Positions 12,782-24,539 of a stretch of 64,000 bases of DNA are shown one piece after another. The translations under genes and the position numbers were made by a program. Location of the stretch: the NCBI GenBank assembly GCA_933207985.1, contig OW240913.1:351975875-352039874 (forward strand), in the 5' to 3' direction. This stretch comes from Pelobates cultripes (lineage: Eukaryota > Chordata > Amphibia > Anura > Pelobatidae). Position 1 is the stretch's first letter. Each line of letters opens with the position of its first letter. The notes beneath the pieces are model-generated. The model worked only from the letters and a program-made list of their open reading frames with translations, did not search any database and had not been told where the DNA came from.

Positions 12782-12962
12782 ATGTGAAGGAGGCAGTCCT
12801 GATCATAATTCTTCAACCGTTGAACAAGATTTAGCTGCGCTGGATGCAGAAATGGCTCAAAAATTAATCGAATTAAAGGAACAACAGCAGCAACAACTTC
12901 TTAATCTCCGCCAAGAACAGTATTATAGTGAAAAATATCAGAAAAGAGAACATATTAAACAG
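12782..12962 (+). CDS. plcb1: plcb1 internal exon 4 of 8
   Basis: This exon continues the C-terminal coiled-coil domain. The base A at 12782 completes the split Lys codon, followed by a short Gly/Ser/Pro linker ([15 protein letters not shown]) and then helix [20 protein letters not shown] and [19 protein letters not shown]. The linker corresponds to the hinge between helices of the bundle. The acceptor is ACGTAG and the donor GTTAGT at 12963. The last codon before the junction reads Gln where I remember Leu in mammals (HIKQ versus HIKL). The (Q)5 run is part of the normal KEQQQQQ region. The frame's apparent extension past 12962 is intronic. Confidence 0.97.
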
Positions 12963-14452
12963 GTTAGTAAAATTTTCTTGTATAATGGAAATATAAATCT
13001 GTCATTTGCCATTTTAGTCCAATAGGAATCAGGGTGTAAATATAAATATTAGTGTGTTTTAATAAAAGGGTAACTGCGGCTCAAACAACACTCGTGAAGG
13101 TTACCTTACATCCCTCACCACAGGTACAATTTAATAATTAATATTACAAGTTAGAATGCTTATAAAATCTTGCCCGCTTGCAATATTTCTTACAGAGTAG
13201 CAACATATGTAAAAACACAACAAAAGAACAATACATAGTGCAGATGGCAGTAGTAAATATTCCACAGATAACAAACAAATAGATGCACTCACATGAGGTA
13301 GAGCCCAAAAATGATATGCTCACTTTATGTGCAGTTAAGCCTTTTACGGTAGCATGCCAGCATTGTTTAATCCTGGTGTTCCAATCTCCAAGAGAAAACA
13401 GGAACAAATTATAGTTCAGTATATGTGTTTATAAACCAGATAGCCAGAGAAAGATGTCATAGTGTCACCGTACTATTTAAACTTCTAAATTAAATTAAAG
13501 TAATGCTTTCCTGTTCTCACATTTAATGGGGAACCTGCAAGGGGAAAGGAGAGAAATCTTGTCTGGACGCATCCTGAGATTGCAAAGCGTATCTGTTAAT
13601 TTCTCGTTATTCCTAACATGCCTGTTGTGGAAAGCAAGAAAGGCAATCTGTTCAATGTGTATGTGTTTAATGAATATAATACATTCCTTTATTTTATAGG
13701 AAAACCGATTAGAATTTTTTAATAAATTTTTTTCAAAAAGCAGGAAGAGTGCATATAGTGTAGTCTCATGAAAAAGACTGTGGGGATTATATTATTTATT
13801 TATTTTTAAATTAATTTAGTTGCAGTTAAGGCAGTCAAACAGGGATGCGGTCAAGCACGTTACGTGAGCCTGCCCAGAGGCTAAATAGGGCATTATAAAG
13901 CAAAGTCACACATCAGAAATTAGTAAGCATACAGGAACAGAACTGCTTCCGTGAATGGCATATCACTTAGGAGAACTTCTAATAACCATATGTTAATCAA
14001 ATATCTTACATGTGTGGGGCAACAGATAGTTGCTACACTGGCAATAAGGGACTTTTTGTCAGTAGTTTCGACAAGACTGAAACCAAAGTATGCTGTGTTT
14101 TGATTGACTTGTTTATAATAGCGGTTTGAAGTAGAGCCATAATTGGAAGAGGTGGGAGTTATAATGCGGTTATTTTTATCTTCTTTTTATGCTCCCTTTA
14201 CTTGTTAACTCTGATAGGAGTGGAGGTTGGAAGGTAAATGCTACAATAAAAACAAATACACTTTACACCCTGTACTTCAATTGGCTCTAGTTTCTAGTTT
14301 TATCATCAAGAGGTAAATGTTCCTGTTCCCTGTGGTGGTAACACATATTGGAGAAACTGTTCTCTTTTTCTGTATATCATCATAGTTCCTTTTTCTTTTT
14401 ACCTTTTTACACTACTTTCTGGTACCAAAGCCTCGCTCAACCAAGATCATCC

Positions 14453-14616
14453 TACTAGGACAGGGCTGTCCAAAAGGTAGATCCCCTGATGTTGTAGAAA
14501 TACAACTCCCATGGTGCTCTGCTTGCCTTCAGAATGCCCTATACAATGACAAAGCATCATGGAAGCTGTATTTCTAACATCTGGAGATCTACCTTTTGGG
14601 AACCCCTGCACTAGGA
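14453..14616. mobile_element. hAT-type MITE, 148 bp, 8-bp target duplication
   Basis: Inverted termini CAGGGCTGTCCAAAAGGTAG (14461) and CTACCTTTTGGGAACCCCTG (ending 14608) bound the element. It is flanked by TACTAGGA (14453-14460) and CACTAGGA (14609-14616), a 7-of-8 match. The inner part is also partly palindromic. There is no coding capacity. The 8-bp duplication and CAGGG end fit the hAT superfamily. Confidence 0.8.
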
Positions 14617-15834
14617 TAATGTGTTCAAACCAACATCCTAATTTAAGGGCTAATTAAAAAATTTATATTTTTGTTTTTTGAAAACATTAACTGTATCAAA
14701 TCTAATTTGATAAGTAAAAAAGAAAAAAGAAACCATATAAAAACTATGAAAGAACGAAATACAAAATAAAATAAAATGAACATAACATGGATAACTTCCT
14801 GCTTGATGTGTTTCTGCTCACAGATTCCTAAATGTAAAAAAAACACATCAAGTGTCTTTATATTTAGCCTTAACAGCATCTTCATTGTAAAGAGACAAAC
14901 TATTCTTTTTTTTTTCACCTTAAAAAGTACCACACACATCAAGCAATTAATTTACTTATTTTAAAGTCAATTTACATTCCCGAATTGTTTAATTATCTAC
15001 TGTGTTTCTGCAATGTACTTGGAGTAAGGAACAATTAAAATATCCCCTTGGGCTCCGTTTAAATTAATATTTATTCAGAATCTAAAACAACATTTTAGAT
15101 AAATGTGCCAACTGTTCTTGTAACTGGTTTTGATTGATGAATTGTCCTATTCTTTTAAATAAGGAAAAACAATAGACAACCACAATTTAAGTCCATTAAG
15201 GCAATGCTCCAATTATTCAGTTGAGCTCAATTTTGGTTGCATAGCTGTTGTTTTGGCCTATCTAAACAGCACAACCTACAGGTTATATTTTTTACCAAGA
15301 TAGTCAAGCACCACGATAGATCAGCTGCTATAAAACACAAATTATCGCAATGAGGATTACACTGTACGGGGAAAGGTTTGCAATACTTGACAGCATCAAA
15401 CAAGTCACAGGAAGACTAATGCGTCACATAACACAATGCCATCCTCTACAATGAATACGTTCAGTAAATTTACATGGCTCTGGTATGAGCTATTTCAGGG
15501 CTATGATCTATAGCTTACATATATGGTATTTGGATTAATTGATGGATGGGTGAATGGATGGATGGATAGACACATTTCTATAGATTTACCTTGAAATGTG
15601 AAAGTACCTGCTGAGTTCATGTGACTGTACATGTTTTTACATTCTTTACGCTGAAACCTGAACCTTCTTACTAAGGTCATCTAAACCCAGCAGATCTCCA
15701 TAGACATACTAAGGTGTACTGCTGACATTAATATAAAAATCTATTAAAGTAGCATTCAAATAGTATCCAGGAAATGTAAGTTTCCTTTAACATTAATAAA
15801 TTCAGCAGATCCCTTTGAAAGACTTATTGTCCTA

Positions 15835-16510
15835 GCTCTCCTCGTCTTTTTTCTGTACACCACCCCCATGGCAAATCTCACATCTCTCATGGCTTCAGGG
15901 CTCATATCTTTGCACATGACATCCAGATTTTTTTCTTCACACCTGACCTCTCTTCTCAATTTACCTCGTGACTTTCTGACATTGTCTCGTGGATGTTCTC
16001 CCACTTTCTGCAAATTAACGCATCCAAAACAGAAGTACTATTCTTCTCTTCCCATATCTCTCACCCACATCTTTTATTCTCTTTGTTAACTTGGCCATTT
16101 CCCATTCACCCATAGATCATAAGCTGGGTGTCATCTTAGATACTTGTACTTCCATCTGTTACTTCCACCTCCAGAGAAATTGTCCTCTCCTCACAATCTT
16201 TCCTGTTAAAATACTTATCCATTCTCTCATCCTCACCAAGCTAGATTAATGCAACTCTTTCATGCTTGGTCCTCCTCAATACTCTAGTCCAAAAGACAGT
16301 TGCCCACGTCTTGATTCTGCTCATTGTCTTTAATGTTCTATGTAACCTTGCTGTTCTTGTATGTTCAATAATTTACTGCAATTGTTATTTAGTCTAACAT
16401 GATTTATCCTCTAACTATTACCCCTGAGTATACTGCAACTCAATTACTATATCAAATATTTATTTTCACCCATTGTATAATTTGTTAATCTACGTAAAGC
16501 ACCCTGAAAC
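15835..16510 (+). mobile_element. L2-like LINE fragment, heavily decayed reverse transcriptase
   Basis: Translated pieces across three frames follow the order of an L2-type reverse transcriptase: a YADDTQIY-like stretch near 15905-15935 (here changed), an SWMFSHFLQINASKTEV-like block near 15990-16035, a LGVILDT block near 16125-16145, and a VKILIHSLILTKLD-like block near 16205-16245. The tail near 16490 (GTAAAGCACCCTGAAAC) resembles the 3' end seen inverted at 40257, 50410 and 58680. Frameshifts and stops make it long dead. The open frames at 15756 and 15868 are accidental. Confidence 0.65.
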
Positions 16511-16710
16511 AGTGAAATACATAAAAAAAGACTCAAGCACTAAAAATAAACTCCACAGATTACTAAACATACCCATCAAAAATATCTGAATTATAGTCAC
16601 TAAATTGTAGCAAATTAAAAACCAAATTGAAAACTTTTCAAAAATAGTTGACAGTTTAGGTATTATAACCTGTATTATACAGCTTGGTTTTCAAGTCACC
16701 ACCATTCACT

Positions 16711-16855
16711 GTCTGGGGCAATGGTAAGCAACTTTTTGCACCCCAGATGTTTTGTACTACATTTCCCATAATGCTCTTGCATCCCTAATGCTGGCAAAGA
16801 ATCCTGTCGTCCACAACATCTGGAGTGCCGAATGTTGCTTACCCCCGGTCTAGGG
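16711..16855. mobile_element. hAT-type MITE, 129 bp, 8-bp target duplication
   Basis: The body is 16719-16847, with ends CAATGGTAAGCAAC and GTTGCTTACCCCCG that are imperfect inverted repeats. The flanks GTCTGGGG (16711-16718) and GTCTAGGG (16848-16855) match at 7 of 8 bases. No coding capacity. Confidence 0.72.
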
Positions 16856-17020
16856 ATTAACCTCTATCAGTGTAGTATGGTTAAAAAAAAAAATAAACAA
16901 CAAAAATATATAATTTTGTTGATTTGATATGATGCAAATATAAAATAAAAAATCTTGAATACAATCTCATACATGAATTATTGTGCTCACATAAAACCCA
17001 GGGATTGTTGAACTTGCTAA

Positions 17021-17222
<202 letters not shown>

Positions 17223-17312
17223 AGAGAAGAAAGAGCTGAAGAAGAAAATGGACAAGAAAAGGCAAGAAAAAGTTACGGAAACAAAATCAAAGGATAAAAA
17301 TCAAATGGAAGA
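17223..17312 (+). CDS. plcb1: plcb1 internal exon 6 of 8 (lysine-rich helix)
   Basis: Ninety bases, entering after two bases of a codon and leaving after two. It reads [20 protein letters not shown] then [11 protein letters not shown]. This is the most basic segment of the C-terminal domain; lysine clusters in this part of mammalian PLC-beta-1 are reported to be needed for nuclear localisation and for membrane and G-alpha-q association. The acceptor is TTTAG at 17222 and the donor GTGAGT at 17313. The [11 protein letters not shown] stretch differs only conservatively from mammals as remembered. Confidence 0.97.
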
Positions 17313-17507
17313 GTGAGTAGTTTTGTATCTAGGAAGATTTCATGCTAAACTATTTTAAAAGTGATGTAAAAAGTTCAGCGAGTATAGTGAACACCACTGG
17401 CAGCCAAAAACAAGAAGCATTAGGCCAAACTGACACCAAAACTCCAGAAAAATGGAATTAAGAGAGATAAAAAATTAATTTAGTGATGACCTTAGCTACA
17501 GCACCCT

Positions 17508-17587
17508 TTAACCCCATAAGGACCAAACTTTTGAAATAAAAGGGAATCATGACATGTCACACTAGTCATGTGTCCTTAAGGGGTTAA
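17508..17587. mobile_element. 80-bp palindromic TTAA MITE, copy 1
   Basis: It begins TTAACCCCATAAGGAC and ends GTCCTTAAGGGGTTAA. The interior reads ACCAAACTTTTGAAATAAAA then GGGAATCATGACATG. It is exactly 80 bases including both TTAA, like the four other copies (21207, 33067, 49753, 50691). Its right TTAA is shared with the next element. Confidence 0.88.
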
Positions 17588-18073
17588 AGTTACACTCCAA
17601 ATCCCTAAAGCACTTTAGCTTGCTGAACTGTTTTATGTGTGAAGAGTGTGTCCTCTTTTTTCTATTTTACGAAAAGTGTAGATTTCAATAGAAATTGGCA
17701 CTTTTAGAAATTAACCCTGTTACAACCCCCGGGCTGCTGATCAGAAAACCAGTCATGTTACCTGGTTTGTTTATCTTAGTGGAGCTAAACTCAAGAGGCA
17801 GACAATTACCCAGAGAACCTGCATTTCAAAGACTTCTTATTGAGATGTATTGGGAAGTCTGTGATTGGACATCCACAGAAAGTCTGGGTGGAGTTAGATG
17901 GGCAGGGTTTGCAAAGGCTGCAGGCAATAGATCTGCAGCTTTTGCAAGCTGTTTTAAGATATATCTCAATGAATAAAGTGTAATTAAATGCATGTATGTT
18001 TTCATGGGAGTATATCTATTAAACAGTGATTTTTAGTTTAGTTTTGTATTTGGGCAGTGGTGTGTCCCTTTAA
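17584..18073 (+). mobile_element. TTAA-type MITE, 490 bp, family seen four times
   Basis: The left end is TTAAAGTTACACTCCAAATC and the right end GTGTCCCTTTAA. The family has further copies at 48887 (minus), 52558 (plus, truncated) and 62561 (minus). Shared internal blocks are GCACTTTAGCTTGCTGAA, GTGTGAAGAGTGTG, CTCAAGAGGCAG and CACAGAAAGTCTGGG. An open frame at 17695-17976 is not conserved as a protein between copies and is taken as chance. Confidence 0.82.
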
Positions 18074-18769
18074 AGCCTATGAAAGCAGTGCCAAAAATAT
18101 CTCTACCCAGTTCTAAATCAGTGGTTAAAAGGGCTATCTACATCATTTCTTAGACCTTTTTAGACCTTAAATGCTCACTGCGCATGATCAGTCACCCTAC
18201 CATTGGTGACATGTTTTAGTTTACTCCAATTCAGGTAAGTAGTAAATATTTTAGAAATGTACTTACTGCATTTTACTGGAGCCTATTAGGGTAACAATTA
18301 TGGAAATTGAATATCTGTTATAGTGCCAAAACAAGCCTTCTTCAAGCAGTAAGTGTGGCAGTTTATAAGAAAGTGAATTGGTGTAATACAAATCTGGGAT
18401 ATTACCATTAATTAGTGAGCTACATAAAGTACACAGCTAGTAATAAAACGATGTACAGCATAGAAATATAATCTCTGGTACTCCCAGTCCTTTGCTAACC
18501 CAATCAGTTTCCTCTGCAGAATACGTTTAAATGAAAGTCCACGAATAAAGATCTTTTTATTTTTTTCTTTCCTGTAAGAATTCCATTCAATACAGTGATT
18601 GCATACAGTTTCTTTGAATAAAGCAAATTCTGCAGCGGAAGCTGTCAAAATGTATCCTAAAGCAATATATACATTTTTAATATTGGATTGTTCCTCGCTT
18701 GGTATTAAAAAAATGGCAATCCAGGAACCGGCTATCCCATCTGGACTCCCATGATGCTTTGCATCTCAT

Positions 18770-19025
18770 TGAATTGGACTTGGTGCTATACCCCTGTCAT
18801 TTTAGCCCTGCAGCTGCAATGTCTACATTGCAGGGTTAAGCCTATCTCTAGTGGCTGCCTACCAGAGAGATGCTAGAGGCCCCTCCTGGCCTTTCACAGA
18901 GTTTGACTCCACGAAACGATGCTGGACGTTTTCACGCTTTGCATGAGGACATCGAGTGTCTTCTAAATTCCCACAGGAAAGCATGCGCATTAGGTTCACC
19001 CCATGTTTTGATGTCGTCATCGGGG
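18770..19025. mobile_element. T2-like MITE fragment next to exon 7
   Basis: It contains a CTGCAATGTCTACATTGCAG hairpin followed by TCTAGTGGCTGCCTACCAGA, modules shared with the element at 2980. Ends were not identified. It stops about 125 bases before the exon at 19150 and falls in open frames at 18870 and 18956 that run by chance into the real exon. Confidence 0.55.
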
Positions 19026-19149
19026 AGAGGGGAGTACTGTACTATAGTATACCAAATCATATTCGTTACAAACTTTGCTCTAGATCAGTTTTGCCTTGTT
19101 TTGTAATGTTCATTCAACAAAAGGTAATGGTTGTATTTGTTTATCACAG

Positions 19150-19207
19150 GGAGAAGACAGAAATGATCCGATCATATATACAAGAAGTGGTTCAGTATAT
19201 TAAGAGG
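19150..19207 (+). CDS. plcb1: plcb1 internal exon 7 of 8 (58 bp)
   Basis: One base completes the split Glu codon, then 19 codons read EKTEMIRSYIQEVVQYIKR, part of the last long helix of the C-terminal bundle. The acceptor is TCACAG (19144-19149) and the donor GTATGT at 19208. It lies within a longer open frame (18956-19315), most of which is intron and repeat. Confidence 0.97.
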
Positions 19208-19494
19208 GTATGTGTATATATGTGGTTACATTTTATGTATGTATGTAGTTACGTATTATGTGTTTTACAGTATTATAGACATGCATTTGGATTCATTTAT
19301 AGTAAAGACATTTAATCAAAATAATTACTTACCCCAGTAGGAACACCAAAACTGGTGCACTCCCCATAAATTACTTTCTATATATCTTGGAGAAATAGGT
19401 ATACATTTTACACCACTGTAAAGTGATAAGCAGGGTTGGTGCAAGGATTTCTACCTACAAAGGTGAAGATGCATTTTTCCACCCCCACCTCCCC

Positions 19495-19815
19495 TTACAA
19501 AAATGCATCTTCACCTGTGTTGTTGTAACCCCCTCTTTTTGAATTTCTCACCCCTTTTGTGCTTTAGTGTATTTTATTCCCCCTTTAGTGCCTTTGTGCC
19601 TTTGTATGTATCTTACTTCCCCCCAGCCCCTTTGTGTGTCTCTTACCTCCAGACCCTTTGTGTGTCTCTTACCTTCAGATCTTTTCTTTGTCTCTTTCTT
19701 ACCCCAGCCCTTTTCTTTGTCTTCTTCTCCATCACAGTCCCTCTGTGTGGCTCTTTTTCCCCACAGTCTGTTTTGTGTTATCCTCCCCTCCAGATCCCTT
19801 TGTGTGTCTTTCCTC
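19495..19815. repeat. Minisatellite, about 26-bp unit
   Basis: Degenerate tandem copies of CCTTTGTGTGTCTCTTACCT plus CCAGAC, clearest at 19628-19705. It gives open frames on both strands (19503, 19548, 19634) that are repeat translations. Confidence 0.85.
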
Positions 19816-19850
19816 CCAAGCCACAGGCACACAGGCATCGTTTTTCAGGC

Positions 19851-20331
19851 ACACAGTCAAAGTCATACAGGTACACTGTCATACAAACACAAAATTTATC
19901 ATACAGAGACATACAGACACAGAGACATGCAGTTGGAGACATACAGACAAATAGGCAGACACATACAGACACACAGACATAAAGACAAAGTCACACAGAG
20001 ACATACAGGCAGATACATAAACACATACAGACATACATGCATACAGAGACATGCAGGCATACAGACACATATATATACACAGAAATACATGCATACAGAG
20101 GCATCCTGTCATACAGAAACATACATACATACAGGCATACAGATACATACATACAGAGACATACAGGCATACAGAGACATACACACATGCATACAGAGAC
20201 ATACAGGCATACAGAGACATGCATGCATACAGAGGCATACCGTTATACAGACACATACATACAGGCAGGCATACAGAGACATACAGGCATACAGAAACAT
20301 ATATACAAAGACATACAGGCATACAGAGTGT
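19851..20331. repeat. Tandem CATACAGA-type array
   Basis: About 480 bases of CATACAGAGACATACAGG-like units (8 and 10-base sub-units mixing into an 18-base unit). It follows directly on the 26-bp array. It produces many overlapping spurious frames on both strands (19567-20424 plus, 19879-20334 minus), all His/Thr/Tyr or Cys/Val/Tyr repeats. Confidence 0.93.
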
Positions 20332-20984
20332 CACGAACGTGGGCTATTGGCCCAGCCGAGACAGTGGGGAAAGTGTGGAAGTGAAAGAGTTAATGACACC
20401 AGACCCCTGGTTATCTGTTGCTAGTCCCAAAACCCATTAAATTAACCCCTGCAAAACCTTCTACACTTACACACTAGTACACACTTTACTGCCAAGACTT
20501 TATATCCGGGCGTCTTAAATTACCCCACACAAAGTCGAATAATAGTATCACAACCTTACTTTACTGATTAGACATATATAATTACCGGTAACCCTTTTGG
20601 TAAGGTGTTTCGCTGAGCTTTCCTCAGAAGAGTGAGCTCATAGAGAACAAAGACACAAGCTGATTAAGTAAACATTTAATCTGACAAAAAGGATTCACAG
20701 TGCTGGGTACAAAAATACAGAAATAAATGACATACAGAAACACAGATAACGAATTGCAAAATGGTCCATAAAATAGAAGAAAACAGAGAACCTTACATAT
20801 ATTTAGCACTTATATATAATTCTTGTGGGAGACTCCGATGTCAAAGTTATTGTAATACTTCCTATGGATTTGGAGTGGAACTCAACTGCAGAAATAATTA
20901 GGAGAAACCTTAAAGGATTATCAGAACAATTTTATTAGGATTTAAATAGAACAATTCTTCATTAAGGAATTTGACTTGTAGGTA

Positions 20985-21310
20985 GATTGCTGAGAACAGT
21001 TACTGTAACTTTATGGATTACAATATGATGATAGCTTGATAAGCAGAGTTCATGTAGCTTTAAGGAATGCAATATGAAGATAGCTTGATAAGCAGAGTTC
21101 CTGTAGCTTTAAGGAATGCAATATGAAGATAGCTTGATAAGCAGAGTTTGTGTAGCTTTAAGGAATGCTATATGAAGATAGCTTGATAAGCAGTGTTCCT
21201 TTAGCTTTAACCCCTTAAGGACACATGACATGTGTGACACGTCTTGATTCCCTTTTATTCCAGAAGTTTGGTCCTTAAGGGGTTAAGGAACACGAGCATG
21301 AAGTTAGTAA
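20985..21310 (+). repeat. Minisatellite, exact 49-bp period, about 4.5 units
   Basis: The block TAGCTTGATAAGCAG recurs at 21032, 21081, 21130 and 21179, a constant spacing of 49. Each unit also holds GTAGCTTTAAGGAATG and ATATGAAGA. The last unit is split by the MITE at 21207-21286. Confidence 0.93.
21207..21286. mobile_element. 80-bp palindromic TTAA MITE, copy 2 (inside minisatellite)
   Basis: TTAACCCCTTAAGGAC ... GTCCTTAAGGGGTTAA. It is inserted exactly at the TTAA of the GCTTTAAGGAA motif of the 49-bp unit: removing one TTAA plus the body restores AGCTTTAAGGAACACG, matching the sister units. Confidence 0.93.
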
Positions 21311-23636
21311 CTTCTATTTATAAGGAAAGTTCATAGGATGAATCCAGGTAAATAAGTTCATGTATTAAATACAAGTTTAACTTCCAATCAATCTCATTAG
21401 GAAGGCACTTAGAGAAAACTGGAGTGCCAAACAGAATGGTAATCATCCAACAGTATAACTTGCGTTTAAGATGATGAGCTTTGAGAAGCAGAGTGAATCC
21501 TAAGGCAATCTGAGTTAATTGGAAGGAGAGTGGAGATCAGTGGTTACAACAGTCCAGGTTTGGTACACGTAGTCAGTAGAAGGTGAGAGCTTGATTGTAG
21601 CCAGTCTGATCTAGTAGGAAGCTTTCAAAATAATCAAGCACCTTGAATCAGGCGTGGTCCCTCTAAGTAGTGTGAAGAAGCCTGTGTCAGAGAAGGGGGC
21701 GTGTCATTGGTCTGTGAACCAGAAAGTGTCAGATATCTGAGAAGCCGATAGTTAAGTTCTGACAGTTATCCAAGTAGTTGTTAAAAAGAAAATCTCTCCG
21801 GATAGTCCAACATCCTCAATATAAGCCTTAAAACTAGTTGTTTTTCAGTGGGTAGACCCCTGGGTGGATCAGAGGGGTTTGGCCTGGCAGTTTATTGCCC
21901 ACTCCATATTGTCTTAAATTATGTTGTCCTTTGAAGAACTCAAAGTCAGAGCATACGCATCTATACCTTTTACAATGTCCTATGTCCAGCTTTGGTGATG
22001 GTTATCTTAGTAGTTTTATGGTTAGGCCATGTGTACGATCAAAGCCTACAAAGGTTATCCAAACATGTACAAAAAAACAACTAATTACATATATCAAATG
22101 CCAACTCATGCTTTGGCATGATGGTAAACATGTAACGGTCAGGAATCCCAACAATAACAATTATCACCTGGACCTGCCTGATCATATTAAAAGGAGTGAC
22201 TTAACTTTTGTGTACATGCGGTTTCAGCTGTAACAGTGTGCACAGATGTCTCCCCCCGATGTGTCCTGCGTCCTCTACCGCCACTGCATTACTGACGTCA
22301 GTTACTTTATTACCACCCTGCCCAAATGAACTCTGGGTCAACCATAACGATTCTAGCCCATTGTGTCTTTACGAAAGATAATGTGTGGAGCAATGCCAGA
22401 AGTGTTTCTGTTGTGGTGGGCTGTAAAAATCGTAGTTGTGTTCATAGTTGTAGTCATGACCCCAGCTGTCTAAGTTAATTTTGAACATCAACAACACAAT
22501 TTTAAAATGATTTTGAAGATCCCAGAAAATATTTAATTGAAGTTTGCTCAACATGTCAGACTTTCATATAGGTCGTATTAATTTTAAATACAAATTGTTT
22601 TAATTGTTTCCTATGCAAACATCATGGAAGAAATTAAGAATGTCTATAGGACAAATCATACAATAAATCGTACTCAAAATAGTTTTCAAGAGAAAACAGG
22701 ATTTATTGCAATTGAGATATAGGTATGAATTGTTGATGAACTCATAAGAGAATCACCAAAGTGTTTTATTTTAAAGAACAAAAACTATTGGTATATATAC
22801 TCTATCAGATTTCTTCATGGGCGTAATGATGTTGCAATGATTTCAGAATTTTACATGGGACACTGTTTTTTGTGACACTGTTTGAGGACTGTGTAGGGTT
22901 TTGGCTATGCAGAGTGTATATTTAGGTAGATTGATGTTAGTATGTACACATCTTTTGAATATTACACGTCTTTAAGAAATTAGAACATTTTTATGTTATT
23001 TGCCCTATGGATATTCACCGATTTCCTGCCACAGTTCATCTCTCATTCCAAGATATTACCTGAGATATCACAAACTGAAACTTCCGAAAATGTTACCTGC
23101 CATCATGCTGTATATACCAAGATTCAACAGTGGAATGACAAACGTGGATAGAGTATTTCATGAATGAAGGCAGCACTACTAGTGGTCTTTTCTTGAAAAC
23201 AATATTATTTTTAAAAAATAAGGCATGCATTTATGATACACTGTAACCCCATTGGATTAAAACATTAAACTGAATGTTTTGTTTGCTATGATTATTACTA
23301 GAGAATATCTATATATATGTTTCTCCAACAGTGGGTTGGGTCAGTTTAGGACAAGGCCCAAATCAATTGGTACTAAGCATTGCACCCTTTTTCATCCATG
23401 TATTCATAGTTTGAGAAAACACAATAGACAAATTGAGTGAAGTCATTCTTATACTTGTCTACTGCGAGAGATTTTGCTTCTGCCTAACCATTTTTCTCCA
23501 AAGACACTCATTTTATAAAAAATTTTAGCTTTTCCTAATTAAGTTTTTTAATTCGGCTTTAATTATTCAGGGCTACCAATTGAGTAGCATCATCTACACT
23601 GCTATTTTTGAAACAAAATGTATATGACACAATGAA

Positions 23637-24095
23637 GTTACATAGTTACATAGCTAAAAAGAAACCTGTGTCCATCAAGTTCAGCCTTCCTCACATTTGT
23701 TTTTTTGCTGTTGATCCAAAAGAAGGCAAAAAACCCAGTCTGAAGCGCTTCCAATTTTGCCACAAACTAGGAAAAATTCCTTCTTGACCCCAAAATGGCA
23801 GTCAGATGTCTCCTCGGATCAAGCAGCTATTACCCCACTAATTAGAAATTATATCCTTGTATGCTGTGTTTTTGCAAGTATTTATCCAATTGCAGTTTAA
23901 ACATCTGTCTGGACTCTGATAAAACCACCTCTTCAGGCAGAGAATTCCACATCCTTATTGCTCTTACTGTAGAAAAAAAATGTTTCTTTGCCTTAGATGA
24001 AATCTCCTTTCTTCCAGTCTAAGTGTTTACTCTATTTGCAGCATTCCAGTAATAGAACTAGGATCTCTCCTTTAGTTTACAATCCCAAACCTTGA
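23637..24095 (+). repeat. Common anuran interspersed repeat (TTACATAGTTACATAG family)
   Basis: It starts GTTACATAGTTACATAGC, then holds AAGTTCAGCCTTCCTCACAT, GATCCAAAAGAAGGCAAAAA and CAGAGAATTCCACATCCTTA. This sequence is very widespread in frog genomes as I remember them. A reverse-orientation copy is at 53290-53620. Its class is not known to me. Confidence 0.7.
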
Positions 24096-24539
24096 CAAAC
24101 ATTTCACATGGAATTCAATGAAAAGCAGTGTAATAATGAATTGTATAAATCTCTCATGTCTTCTTTCTTTTGTATGAAAAACATCAGAAAGTATTTAACT
24201 TTTTAATGGCATGTATTTAGCAGCAAGTAATTTCCAGAAGATTTTTGTTGTTGATTTAATGTAGTCAAACCCAAACTCACTGATTGGATGGAGCTTCTTC
24301 CTCATAGACAAAAAGATTTAAACCGATAAATAACAGTTAACATAAAAAAGATGGAGCTGAATGGAAAGATTGCCTGGTTTACAATATGAGGGATAAACTC
24401 CAAGGAAAACCAAAAATAGTGAAAAAAAGTAACCAGGAATGTGTAAAGCATAACTTTATCAAAATAGTACACAGACAGTGAGCTAATCAAACAAGATTCT
24501 AGAAAACGTCCGTGGGGGAGGAGGGAGGGGAAGGGGGGG

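Larger units (their letters stand above)
17313..19149 (+). other. plcb1: plcb1 intron, 1837 bp
   Basis: The donor is GTGAGT and the acceptor TATCACAG. It contains the 80-bp MITE at 17508, the abutting 490-bp MITE at 17584, and a T2-like fragment at about 18770-19025. I see nothing recognisable in 18080-18715. Confidence 0.9.
20331..21890. other. Unclassified repeat-like region
   Basis: It opens with GTGTCACGAACGTGGGC and carries a 49-bp minisatellite and an inserted 80-bp MITE. The look is that of a transposon or LTR interior, but no ends, target duplication or coding remnant could be read. Confidence 0.35.

Noticed and set aside
19879..20334. 151-codon minus-strand Cys/Val/Tyr-rich frame (looks like a membrane or cysteine-rich peptide)
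   Set aside because: It is the complement of the CATACAGA array, not a conserved protein.
19567..20424. 285-codon plus-strand frame and overlapping His/Thr/Tyr frames
   Set aside because: Direct translation of the two tandem arrays; all frames are open because the unit lacks stops.
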